In this document: positions 17,197 to 25,730 of the stretch, one piece after another
How positions within the stretch are numbered: position 1 is the stretch's first letter
Layout of the letters: each line of letters opens with the position of its first letter
Assembly (NCBI GenBank): GCA_944319925.1
Contig: CALUFQ010000010.1
Location: forward strand, 1 to 64,000
DNA: 64,000 bases
Origin: an uncultured Paraprevotella sp.
GTDB lineage: Bacteria; Bacteroidota; Bacteroidia; Bacteroidales; Bacteroidaceae
Direction of reading: 5' to 3'
Notes under the pieces: generated by a model
Seen by the model: only the letters and a program-made list of their open reading frames with translations
What the model was told of the DNA's origin: nothing
The model's database searches: none
Position numbers and translations under genes: made by a program

Positions 17197-19140
17197 ATGG
17201 AGATACATGAACATGCTTGCGGGTGTGCCGCACATTGTGGCGGCGAAGGGCAGGGCGACAAGAAGACGTATGCACGTCTTTTGTCTTCCACGTTATTGTT
17301 GTTGGGCGGTTTGGCTTTCCAATGGACGGATTCGGCTTTTTTCCGAGCGGAATGGGTGGCCTTGTGCTGGTTTCTGGCCGGCTGGTTGCCGGTGGCGGTG
17401 CCGGTGATGAGGGAGGCGTGGGAAACCATCCGCAAGCGCGACGTGTTCAATGAGTTCACGCTGATGCTCGTGGCTTCCTTGGGGGCTTTCTATATCGGGG
17501 AATATCCGGAAGCCCTTGCGGTCATGCTCTTTTATTCCGTGGGGGAATGGTTTCAGGACAAGGCCGTGGACAAGGCCCGCCACCACATCAAGGCGTTGCT
17601 GGACGTGCGCCCGCAGGTGGCCACTGTCTTGAGGAACGGGACATGGGAGGCTGTGTCGCCGGACGAAGTGGCCATCGGGGAGGAAATCGAAGTGAAGGCC
17701 GGCGAACGTGTGCCGTTGGACGGGACAATGTTGGAGGGCACGGCTTCGTTCAACACGGCGGCCTTGACGGGCGAAAGTATCCCCCGCAGCATCGGGGCGG
17801 GCGAGGAAGTGCTGGCCGGGATGATACCCGCAGACCGGGTCGTGCATATCCGCACGGTGCGCCGGTTCACGGACAGTGCGCTTTCGCGCATTCTCGACAT
17901 GGTGCAGCATGCTGCTTCGCGGAAAGCACCGGCCGAACAATTCATCCGTAAGTTTGCCCGTGTCTATACGCCTGCAGTGACGGCGTTGGCCGTGCTCTTG
18001 GTGCTGGTGCCTTGGGCATGGGCCTTTTTCCATCCGGCTTTTGTGTATGATTTCCACACGTGGCTCTACCGGGCATTGGTGTTCCTGGTCATCTCCTGCC
18101 CGTGTGCGTTGGTGGTCAGCATTCCCTTGGGTTATTTCGGCGGCATCGGCGCAGCCTCGCGGAAAGGCATTCTCTTCAAGGGGAGCAACTATTTGGATGC
18201 CATCACCCATATAGACACCATCATGTTTGACAAAACCGGTACCCTGACGCGCGGGGTGTTCCGTGTGCAGGAGGTGTGCCCTGCGGAGGGAATCACGCAA
18301 GAGGAATTGCTGGCATGCGCCGCAGCCGCCGAATCGGGCAGCACCCATCCCATTGCACGTGCCGTGGAAGAATATGCCGCGGGAAAGGACATTGCCGTCC
18401 TGCAAGTGCAGGAAGTGCGGGAACAGGCGGGCATGGGCATCCGCGCCGTGGCGGACGGAAAGATTGTCTTGGCCGGGAAACCGGACCTGCTCCGACGGAA
18501 CGGAGTGGAATGTCCGTCCGCCTTGGACGAAATACCCGACACGATTGTGACCGTGGCGGTGGATGGCCGTTACGCAGGCTATCTTTTGCTGGCCGACGAG
18601 CCGAAAGAAGATGCCGGGGAGGCAGTCCGTTTGCTGAAAGGATTGGGCATCAGCCGGCTTTGCATCCTGTCGGGCGACAAGTCGGCCTTGGTGGGGAAGT
18701 TGGCCGCAAGGTTGGGCATAACCCGTTATTTCGGCGACTTGATGCCGGAAGACAAGGTGCGCCACATCGAAGAAGCGCAGGAAGACGGCAGGCATCGGGT
18801 GGCTTTCGTGGGCGACGGACTGAACGATGCGCCCGTATTGGCCGTGAGCCGGGTCGGCATTGCCATGGGCGGCTTGGGGAGCGACGTGGCCATTGAGGCG
18901 GCCGACATTGTCCTGCAGACCGACCAACCTTCCAAGATAGCCGTGGCCATCGGCATCGCCCGGCGCACACGTGGCATCGTGTGCCAAAATATCGTGGGAG
19001 CCATTGGCGTGAAAGTGGTGGTGCTGGTTTTGGGTGCCGTCGGCGCGGCCACGATGTGGGCGGCTGTCTTTGCCGATGTGGGCGTGGCCTTGCTGGCCAT
19101 CCTGAATGCCATGAGGCTTTTGTATGATAAAAAAGATTGA
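17197..19140 (+). CDS. Heavy-metal-exporting P1B-type ATPase
   Basis: A 647-residue P1B ATPase of the ZntA/CadA type, exporting Zn(II), Cd(II) or Pb(II) across the inner membrane. Visible are the CPC metal motif in ISCPCAL (301-303), phosphorylation site DKTGT (Asp345), TGES, and GDGLNDAP (from 539). The N-terminus has a Cys/His-rich tail (HEHACGCAAHC) in place of a full metal-binding domain. The frame is open to 16948, but promoter and homology favour 17197. It is followed by a Fur-family regulator, fitting a self-regulated metal-efflux unit. Confidence 0.92.
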   Translation: MEIHEHACGCAAHCGGEGQGDKKTYARLLSSTLLLLGGLAFQWTDSAFFRAEWVALCWFLAGWLPVAVPVMREAWETIRKRDVFNEFTLMLVASLGAFYIGEYPEALAVMLFYSVGEWFQDKAVDKARHHIKALLDVRPQVATVLRNGTWEAVSPDEVAIGEEIEVKAGERVPLDGTMLEGTASFNTAALTGESIPRSIGAGEEVLAGMIPADRVVHIRTVRRFTDSALSRILDMVQHAASRKAPAEQFIRKFARVYTPAVTALAVLLVLVPWAWAFFHPAFVYDFHTWLYRALVFLVISCPCALVVSIPLGYFGGIGAASRKGILFKGSNYLDAITHIDTIMFDKTGTLTRGVFRVQEVCPAEGITQEELLACAAAAESGSTHPIARAVEEYAAGKDIAVLQVQEVREQAGMGIRAVADGKIVLAGKPDLLRRNGVECPSALDEIPDTIVTVAVDGRYAGYLLLADEPKEDAGEAVRLLKGLGISRLCILSGDKSALVGKLAARLGITRYFGDLMPEDKVRHIEEAQEDGRHRVAFVGDGLNDAPVLAVSRVGIAMGGLGSDVAIEAADIVLQTDQPSKIAVAIGIARRTRGIVCQNIVGAIGVKVVVLVLGAVGAATMWAAVFADVGVALLAILNAMRLLYDKKD

Positions 19141-19216
19141 GATGTCTGCCCGGAGTTTCCGGATAAAGTCGTACCTTTACCCGGAAACCGGGACATATAC
19201 CTTATATATATAGGAG

Positions 19217-19648
19217 ATGGAAGAAGACGTTTACTTGCATAAGCTGCATCTGCGCGGCATCAAGCCCACGGCCATGCGCCTGCTCATCCTGCGCGCCATG
19301 CTGGACACTAACCGTGCCGTGTCGCAGCATGATTTGGAAGAAACCTTGCAGACTGTGGACAAATCCACGATATTCCGCACTGTCATGTTGTTCATGGAAC
19401 ACCACCTGGTGCATGCCGTCGATGACGGATCTGGGGCGTTGAAGTATGCTGTGTGCAGCGACGACTGCACCTGCTCGGTGAGCGACCAGCACGTGCATTT
19501 CTATTGCGAGGGTTGCCATCGCGCGTTTTGTTTCCGACAACAGGCCGTTCCTGTGGTAGAAGCCCCGGAAGGCTTCGTCCTGCATGGCGTGAACTACGTG
19601 CTTAAAGGCTTGTGCCCAGCTTGCGCGGCAAAGAAAACGGAGGGGTGA
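19217..19648 (+). CDS. Fur-family metal-responsive regulator
   Basis: A 143-residue Fur/Zur-type repressor. The N-terminal winged helix (RGIKPTAMRLLILRAML and VDKSTIFRTV, residues 13-56) is followed by a dimerisation domain with QHVHFYCEGC (91-100) and CPAC (133-136), the four Cys of a structural zinc site. Pairing with a Zn/Cd-type exporter suggests it senses zinc or a related metal; the family also includes Fur and PerR, so the metal is inference. A TACCTTTAC -7-like box and CCGGAAACCGG-type inverted repeats lie in the 76 bp upstream, so it may also have its own promoter. Confidence 0.9.
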   Translation: MEEDVYLHKLHLRGIKPTAMRLLILRAMLDTNRAVSQHDLEETLQTVDKSTIFRTVMLFMEHHLVHAVDDGSGALKYAVCSDDCTCSVSDQHVHFYCEGCHRAFCFRQQAVPVVEAPEGFVLHGVNYVLKGLCPACAAKKTEG

Positions 19649-19660
19649 AGAAAGTTTTTT

Positions 19661-20215
19661 TCAAATCCCGTTTTCTGCAAAATACCGCCAAAGCGGCGCC
19701 AGCATGGCTGCTTGTTTGATTCCTCCATTGGCCAGCAGCCGGTGCACTTCTTCGGCGGGCAGGAGGCACACGCTGATGTCTTCCGTGGCTTCCTGGTGGG
19801 GTGGGGCGATTTGCCGCACACCGCGCGCGATGTAACAGTGGCACAGGTTGTTCATGGCCGAGGCGTTGGGGGCAATCGTCATTTGCAACTCCCATGTGCC
19901 GCCGCCGAACCCTGTTTCTTCCCACAGTTCCCTTTGGGCGGACTCCAAGGGTGTTTCCCCATCTTCGCACACACCGGCGCAGATTTCATATCCGGTCCAT
20001 TGCAGCCCGTGGCGGTATTGCCGTTCCATGACGAAGCGTCCGTCTTCCGTGATGGCAATCACGTTGACCCAGTCGGGATATTCCAACACGTAGTATTCGT
20101 CGTTGACCACTCCGTTGGGCAGTTTCACCTTGTCGCGCCGTGCCGTCAGCCACGGCCTTTGGATGAGGTATTCGCTTTCCAACACTTTCCATTGTCTGTT
20201 GTCTTTTTTTTCCAT
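19661..20215 (-). CDS. NUDIX hydrolase (ADP-ribose pyrophosphatase-like)
   Basis: A 184-residue NUDIX enzyme. The complete Nudix box GVCEDGETPLESAQRELWEE (81-100) is followed by TGFGG. The preceding beta-sheet region (EYPDWVNVIAITEDGRFVM, QYRHG) is typical of ADP-ribose or NDP-sugar pyrophosphatases of the NudF group. The exact substrate is not shown. It converges with the Fur gene 12 bp away. Confidence 0.88.
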   Translation of the reverse strand: MEKKDNRQWKVLESEYLIQRPWLTARRDKVKLPNGVVNDEYYVLEYPDWVNVIAITEDGRFVMERQYRHGLQWTGYEICAGVCEDGETPLESAQRELWEETGFGGGTWELQMTIAPNASAMNNLCHCYIARGVRQIAPPHQEATEDISVCLLPAEEVHRLLANGGIKQAAMLAPLWRYFAENGI

Positions 20216-20287
20216 ATCAACTTATATGTTTTTCTGTAAATCAATGACGTCCTACTGTAGCCGCCATACATAAAACGCTCCAAAACA

Positions 20288-20345
20288 AAAAACTATTGTC
20301 TTTCCATGGTTAAAGAGGTTTAATCATAGGATGACAATAGTTTTT
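20288..20345 (-). terminator. Long-stem terminator after esterase
   Basis: Perfect 13-bp arms AAAAACTATTGTC (20288-20300) and its complement (20333-20345), with an inner TGGTTAAA/TTTAATCA hairpin. The minus strand continues TTTTTTGTTTTG, so it ends the esterase transcript 26 bp past its stop. Confidence 0.75.
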
Positions 20346-20370
20346 CCCGTTTCGGATTTCCCGAAGCCGT

Positions 20371-22701
20371 TTATTTCATCAATACTTTCTTGGTTTGCCC
20401 ATCATTTGTCCGGACAATATTAATCCCTTTTTGCAAAGAAGAAAGTCTCGCGCCGGAAAGAGAAAAATAAACCTCCGGGATTACCTCGCTATCATTGCTT
20501 ACACGTTCTATGCCAGTGGGGGCTTCAAGGGTGCAATGCTTATATACCCCCTCTACTTTAGCGATGAGCGGTGCCGTATAGCCGCCAAAGAACGTCATCA
20601 TGCAGATTTGGGGAAGCAGCCCGCTGCTGACCATCTGAGGCTCAAGTTCGAACTTGTACTCCGTGGCTCCTTCCGGAACGTCAACCAGGGTCTGTCCTTC
20701 CCAAAATGCCACTTTCCATCCTGCCGCTACCGGCTCGGCAAATTTCACCACGACGTAATCGCAGTCCTTCACATTGATATCCACCATTTTGAAGGCAATT
20801 TGTAAATCGCCTGTCGCGGTGTATGTGTTGTACTCGTCACCGGCTTCGGAGCCCGTTGTGGAGAAACCTTCCAACTCTTCCTGGGCTTGCGGAATCTCGA
20901 TGAGATAGCCGCCCTCAGGTTCAGGAGAATCCTCTGGAAGCACGTCATCCTCGCTGTTTTCCGCAGAAGCAGGTTCGGCGCAGGAATGGATGGCAAAAGA
21001 GGTGAACTTGTCATCAGGTGAAGTCTTCACGATGGTAATCTTATATTCGGAATAAGCATCGACGGAGAAAGGCATCACGACTTTTTCACCGACCTTTCCG
21101 GATTTGCAGAAAAGCACGGAACTGCCGTCAAGTGCTTCGAGCTGGATATACATTTTGTTCCCTTCTGTTCCGGTGGATTCGAAGGTCAGCATGTAGTTTC
21201 CGGCCTCGAACTGCAAGGACGGATACACATTGTTGTCGGCATTGTTGGCCTTCTTGGCTGTGCCATACGTAAAGCGTGTCTTGTCGGCACTGACCGTCCA
21301 GTTGTGTTCCGTCGGTACAAATCCTTCTGTGTCGATATTGAGCCGCCATTTCAATGTCGGGTCGCATTCGTCCTCAAGCGTGTACTGGCTCAGGAAGTTC
21401 CACATCGTCAATGCCGAATTGCCTTCTGGGGTCTTGTCTGTGTAGTCGTTGTGCCCCATCCCTTCGATTTCATAATATATATATGGGAATCCGCCTTCGC
21501 CGGCTTCATAGACGCTGCAACGGTATTTGCCGGCAACTTCTGAAACTTCAGGAACCGGGTTGCAACCATTGCGAGCTACCATATTGTCGCGGATGACCGG
21601 CATGCAAGAGTATTTCACGAAATCATCCGCCATGCCGTGGATGTGCAGGAACGGAACCGGGCGGGCACCCGTTGGGCGGTGATGGAACTCGTTGAGCTGA
21701 AAACCGCTGATGGATGCAAAGGCCGCGAAAATATCGGCAGCGGCACTCGCGTTGGAATAGGTCATCATGCCGCCATTGGAGAACCCGCAGCAATAGATAC
21801 GCGAACGGTCTATGGCATAGTCTGCAGCGATGTCTTCGATGATTTGCTTGAAGAAATCCAAGTCTTCATTGGCCGCGCCTGTGGCGTTCCATCCGGTTAC
21901 GCTACCGCCGAAGACCGGGAATCTTTGGTTAACTCCTTGCGGATAGACCACGATACAGCCTTTTTCGTCGGCTACCGAAGTCCTAAACGGTGAACGGTCA
22001 GTCTGCTTACCGCCGGCACCATGAAGAGAGAACACCAGGGCCGGGTTCTCCGCCAACTGTTCAGGAACATACAACAGATAGCTACGTGTCACGCCGTTGA
22101 CCGTGAGGGAAACTTCTTTTTCAATTTTGGTAGGAGTGGTCGGTTCTGATTCACCCATGTGCTTATACACTCCTTCCACTTTGGCGACGAGCGGTGCCGT
22201 ATAGCCTCCAAAAAATGTCATCATGCAGATTTGGGGAAGCACCCCGCTGCTGATCATCTGTGGCTCAAGCTCGAATTTATACTCCGTGGCTCCTTCCGGA
22301 ACGGGAACCAGGTCTTGGTTTTCCCAAAAAGCCAGTTTCCATCCTGCCGCCACAGGTTCTGTAAATTTCACCACGACATAATCGCATGCCTTCACATCGA
22401 TATTCATCATCTTGAAGGCAATCTGCAAATCTCCGTTCGCGGTGTAAGTGTTGTACTCGTCACCGACTTCGAACTCCGTCCGGGTAAACGTATCCAAGTC
22501 TTTACCCTGATCCTGCGGAATTTCGATGAGTTCGCCGCTCTCCGCTTTGGGAGAGGTTTCCGGGAGAGTTTCGTCCTCAACCAGCTCAAGGATGTCTCGT
22601 GTCATTCCGTCGGCATAGGTGGAATGCGCATTCTTGACTTGTGTTCCCCAGCTACATATACATGTGGCTAGTGAAACCGTTAATAATGTAAACTTTTTCA
22701 T
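20371..22701 (-). CDS. Secreted PHB-depolymerase/feruloyl-esterase-like protein with duplicated flanking domains
   Basis: A 776-residue exported protein. Order: signal peptide (MKKFTLLTVSLATCICSWG), domain A (about 45-180), alpha/beta-hydrolase of the PHB depolymerase/CE1 type (about 190-450) with nucleophile Ser308 in CGFSNGG and a late His in EGMGHNDY, a beta-rich domain (about 455-590), domain B (about 596-722) nearly identical to A, and a Bacteroidales C-terminal tail (VYFSLSGARLSSLQKGINIV). This class cleaves feruloyl, acetyl or polyhydroxyalkanoate esters; which one is not shown. It starts 54 bp after uxaA with no clear promoter or terminator between, so it may belong to the L-galactose operon. 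Confidence 0.85.
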   Translation of the reverse strand: MKKFTLLTVSLATCICSWGTQVKNAHSTYADGMTRDILELVEDETLPETSPKAESGELIEIPQDQGKDLDTFTRTEFEVGDEYNTYTANGDLQIAFKMMNIDVKACDYVVVKFTEPVAAGWKLAFWENQDLVPVPEGATEYKFELEPQMISSGVLPQICMMTFFGGYTAPLVAKVEGVYKHMGESEPTTPTKIEKEVSLTVNGVTRSYLLYVPEQLAENPALVFSLHGAGGKQTDRSPFRTSVADEKGCIVVYPQGVNQRFPVFGGSVTGWNATGAANEDLDFFKQIIEDIAADYAIDRSRIYCCGFSNGGMMTYSNASAAADIFAAFASISGFQLNEFHHRPTGARPVPFLHIHGMADDFVKYSCMPVIRDNMVARNGCNPVPEVSEVAGKYRCSVYEAGEGGFPYIYYEIEGMGHNDYTDKTPEGNSALTMWNFLSQYTLEDECDPTLKWRLNIDTEGFVPTEHNWTVSADKTRFTYGTAKKANNADNNVYPSLQFEAGNYMLTFESTGTEGNKMYIQLEALDGSSVLFCKSGKVGEKVVMPFSVDAYSEYKITIVKTSPDDKFTSFAIHSCAEPASAENSEDDVLPEDSPEPEGGYLIEIPQAQEELEGFSTTGSEAGDEYNTYTATGDLQIAFKMVDINVKDCDYVVVKFAEPVAAGWKVAFWEGQTLVDVPEGATEYKFELEPQMVSSGLLPQICMMTFFGGYTAPLIAKVEGVYKHCTLEAPTGIERVSNDSEVIPEVYFSLSGARLSSLQKGINIVRTNDGQTKKVLMK
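20539..20915 (-). repeat. Intragenic duplicated domain, copy B
   Basis: C-terminal copy of a roughly 125-residue domain in the esterase gene. Stretches such as YVVVKF.EPVAAGWK and PQICMMTFFGGYTAPL are shared with copy A at 22162-22540. Much of the DNA is identical, with one 3-bp length difference. Confidence 0.9.
22162..22540 (-). repeat. Intragenic duplicated domain, copy A
   Basis: N-terminal copy of the same domain, directly after the signal peptide region of the esterase. It is predicted to be beta-rich and could bind carbohydrate or a surface partner; no known family was recognised with confidence. Confidence 0.9.
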
Positions 22702-22755
22702 ACTAAACATTTTAAGTTAGACATATGGTTAGTTTTAGATATAAGGTTTTTTGAG

Positions 22756-24240
22756 TTACAATGTGATGCCCGATTTGAAGATGGCTATCTCGTGGTAGGC
22801 GTGTTGCTCGTTGAGCGTTTGCCTGCCGCTGGCCACATCCAGTACAAAGTCCGTGAAGCGGGCAAGGAGTCGGTTCATGCTTTCCCCTTCGGCCAGTGTG
22901 CCGGCATTGAAATCAATCCATTCCGGTTTCTTTTTGAACAGGGCGGTGTTGGAAGAAATTTTCAGGGTGGGGACAAATGTGCCGAAGGGTGTGCCGCGTC
23001 CGGTGGTGAAAAGCACGAGGTGGCAGCCCGAGGCGGCCAATGCCGTGGAGGCGACAAGGTCGTTTCCCGGTGCGCTGAGCAGGTTCAGCCCGCAGGACGT
23101 AAGCCGGCCACCGTATTTCAGCACGTCGCACACGGCTGACGTGCCGGACTTTTGAACGCACCCCAACGATTTTTCTTCCAACGTGGAGATGCCTCCCGCT
23201 TTGTTCCCCGGAGAAGGGTTTTCAGAGACAGGTTGCTTGTGTTCAAGAAAATATTGCTTGAAATCGTTGATGAGGGAAACTGTCTTTTGGAAAGTGGCTT
23301 CGTCCTTGCACCGGTTCATCAGGAGTGTTTCCGCCCCGAACATTTCGGGCACCTCGGTGAGCACGGTGGTTCCGCCTTGTGCCACGAGATAATCAGAGAA
23401 ACGTCCCAGGAGCGGGTTGGCCGTGATGCCGGACAGCCCGTCCGACCCCCCGCATTTCAGTCCCACTTTCAGTTTGCTTGCAGGCACGTCCGTACGTATG
23501 TCGTTAGCCATGGCGGCATGCAAATCCCGCAATATCTCCATTCCCCGCGCGATTTCGTCTTCTTCTTTTTGGCAGACCAACAGGCGAATCCGTTGTTTGT
23601 CATAATCACCCAACGAGGCCATGAAATCTTCCGGCTGGTTGTTTTCGCATCCCAGTCCGACGATGAGCACACCGCCGGCATTGGGATGCAAGGCCATGTC
23701 GCGCAAGATGCGGCGCGTGTTTTCGTGGTCTTCTCCCAGTTGTGAACAGCCGTAGTTGTGGGTGTAGGCCGTGATGCCGTCAATATCCTTGGTGCGGGTT
23801 TCCTCGTTCATTCTGCGGGCCAGTTCCTGCGCCACGCCGTTGACGCATCCCACGGTGGGAATAATCCATAACTCGTTGCGTATGCCCACATCGCCATTCT
23901 TCCGCACATATCCTTTGAAGGTGCGCGGCTTGCCGGCATCTGTGCCAGGTATGGCAACCGGTTGGTATCGGTAGTCCGTGATGCCTTGCAGGTTCGTCTT
24001 CAGGACATGTTCATTTATCCATTGCCCGGGCATTGCCTCTTGTGTGACATGGCCGATAGGGAAGCCGTATTTGATGACATTTTCGCCTTGCCGGATAGTC
24101 TTTACCGCCACCTTGTGTCCTGCCGGGATGTCTTCCAGAATCCTGATTTCATGGCCGCCGCAGGTGATGTCTTCACCTTTTTGGAGCGGCTGCAATGCTA
24201 CCGCGACATTGTCGTCCGGATGGATGAGGATATATTTCAT
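22756..24240 (-). CDS. uxaA: Altronate dehydratase
   Basis: A 494-residue UxaA/GarD-family metal-dependent dehydratase converting D-altronate to KDG. The N-terminal SAF-like domain (1-75, GHKVAVKTIRQGE) is followed by the long catalytic part with NYGCSQLGEDHENTRR, GLGCENNQPE, LKCGGSDGLSG and the C-terminal TTGRGTPFG. It follows uxaB by 16 bp. Its product feeds KdgK/KdgA at 15185-16915. No uronate isomerase (uxaC) is in the window. Confidence 0.95.
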   Translation of the reverse strand: MKYILIHPDDNVAVALQPLQKGEDITCGGHEIRILEDIPAGHKVAVKTIRQGENVIKYGFPIGHVTQEAMPGQWINEHVLKTNLQGITDYRYQPVAIPGTDAGKPRTFKGYVRKNGDVGIRNELWIIPTVGCVNGVAQELARRMNEETRTKDIDGITAYTHNYGCSQLGEDHENTRRILRDMALHPNAGGVLIVGLGCENNQPEDFMASLGDYDKQRIRLLVCQKEEDEIARGMEILRDLHAAMANDIRTDVPASKLKVGLKCGGSDGLSGITANPLLGRFSDYLVAQGGTTVLTEVPEMFGAETLLMNRCKDEATFQKTVSLINDFKQYFLEHKQPVSENPSPGNKAGGISTLEEKSLGCVQKSGTSAVCDVLKYGGRLTSCGLNLLSAPGNDLVASTALAASGCHLVLFTTGRGTPFGTFVPTLKISSNTALFKKKPEWIDFNAGTLAEGESMNRLLARFTDFVLDVASGRQTLNEQHAYHEIAIFKSGITL

Positions 24241-24256
24241 GGTTTTGTCGTCTGCT

Positions 24257-25702
24257 TTATTGGTTCAGCATTTGTTTGACCGCCGCCCTCATTCCCGATT
24301 GCCTGATGGCTTTCAGGTGCAGTGCCAGTAAATCCTGCAAACCCGGAATACGGGTCAGGTCTTCCTGCCACAGCATGCGGCTTCCCAATACTTTTCCGGC
24401 CACTTCCTGTTCGTTACCGCATTGCCAGGCTTCAGCGAGCAACTGCATGATTTCCGGTGCGTCGTTCGGTGCGATGGGTTTCCCGTCCTCTCGGTCGCCT
24501 CCTTTATAATAGGTTATGAGGGCGGCCAGGCCAAACACGATGCCTGCGGGCAGTTTCCCTTTTCTTCTGAGATATTCTTTCAGCCCCGGAAGGTCGCGTG
24601 TGGCAAATTTGGGGAATGCGTTCAACATGATGGACGTGACTTGGTGGTCGATAAACGGGTTGGTAAAACGTTCCAGCACATCGTCTGCAAATTGCCGTAA
24701 TTCCCCTTTGGGCAGGTCGAGGGTTTCGAGAAGTTCGTCGTAAATCACCTTGCGGACATACGCACCGACTGTTTCGTCTTGGCATGCGTCCCGCACGATG
24801 TCGATTCCCGACAAATAGGCCACAGGCGAAAGCAAGGTGTGGGGGCCGTTGAGCAACGTCACTTTGCGCTGGTGGTAAGGAGCTTCGTCTGCCACAAACT
24901 GCACGTTCAGCCCGCATGCCTGGGCTGGAAATTCCCGGGCCACGTTTTCCGGGGCTTCAATGACCCACAGGTGGTAAACTTCCCCTTGCACGACGAGGTT
25001 GTCATCGTATTGCAGCTTTTCCTTGATGCTGTCTATCGTCTTGGCCGGGAAGCCGGGGACGATGCGGTCCACGAGCGTGGCGCAGACCCGGCATGCGGAG
25101 TGGAACCATTCGCCGAAGTCGTTGCCAAGTTGCCATAATTCGATATACTGCTTGATGGCTTCTTGCAGTTTTTGCCCGTTTTGGAACACCAGTTCGCAGG
25201 GAAGGATGATGACACCCTTGTCCTTGTCACCGTGGAAATATTGGAAACGGTGAAAAAGCAATTGGGTCAGTTTTCCCGGATAAGAGACAGCCGGCCTGTC
25301 CTCGAAGCGGCAAGAAGGGTCGAAAACGATGCCGGCTTCCGTGGTGTTGGATATGATGAAGCGCACGTCCGGGAGTTCGGCCAGCTTCATGTATTCGTCG
25401 AATTGGACGTATGGGTTGACTGCACGGCTGATGACATCGACGAGGCGGTATGAGTCCCTGACTTGTCCTTTTTCGATGCCTTGCAGGTTCACGTGGTAAA
25501 GGCAGTCTTGGCGTTGGAACGCGTCAAGATTGCCCCGGGGGGTAGGTTTGACCACTACGACACTCCCGTTGAACCCGGCGTGTTCGTTCATGATGGATAC
25601 AATCCAATCGGCAAAGGCGCGCAGGAAATTGCCTTCGCCGAACTGGATGATTCTTTCCGGCCTTGCAGGTTTGCGTGCTGTCTTGCTGTTCAATGGCAAC
25701 AT
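24257..25702 (-). CDS. uxaB: Tagaturonate reductase (altronate oxidoreductase)
   Basis: A 481-residue mannitol-dehydrogenase-superfamily enzyme reducing D-tagaturonate to D-altronate with NADH. The N-terminal IIQFGEGNFLRAFADW (19-34) is the nucleotide-binding start typical of UxaB, and LNGPHTLLSPVAYLSG around 280-296 contains the catalytic region of the family. Length fits UxaB (about 480). It lies between the Zn-dehydrogenase and uxaA (gaps 28 and 16 bp). D-mannonate oxidoreductase (UxuB) is the related alternative; pairing with uxaA favours UxaB. Confidence 0.93.
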   Translation of the reverse strand: MLPLNSKTARKPARPERIIQFGEGNFLRAFADWIVSIMNEHAGFNGSVVVVKPTPRGNLDAFQRQDCLYHVNLQGIEKGQVRDSYRLVDVISRAVNPYVQFDEYMKLAELPDVRFIISNTTEAGIVFDPSCRFEDRPAVSYPGKLTQLLFHRFQYFHGDKDKGVIILPCELVFQNGQKLQEAIKQYIELWQLGNDFGEWFHSACRVCATLVDRIVPGFPAKTIDSIKEKLQYDDNLVVQGEVYHLWVIEAPENVAREFPAQACGLNVQFVADEAPYHQRKVTLLNGPHTLLSPVAYLSGIDIVRDACQDETVGAYVRKVIYDELLETLDLPKGELRQFADDVLERFTNPFIDHQVTSIMLNAFPKFATRDLPGLKEYLRRKGKLPAGIVFGLAALITYYKGGDREDGKPIAPNDAPEIMQLLAEAWQCGNEQEVAGKVLGSRMLWQEDLTRIPGLQDLLALHLKAIRQSGMRAAVKQMLNQ

Positions 25703-25730
25703 GTTTGTCTTTTTTTAAGAATGAACCATA

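Noticed and set aside
17293-18987. 564-codon minus-strand ORF
   Set aside because: Antisense to the metal ATPase; His/Arg/Gln-rich translation typical of a shadow frame in GC-rich coding DNA.
22756-25702. Plain galacturonate pathway reading of uxaA-uxaB
   Set aside because: No uxaC or uronate transporter nearby, and three linked upstream genes fit entry through an aldonolactone and L-galactonate better. It remains possible that galacturonate also enters via genes outside the window.
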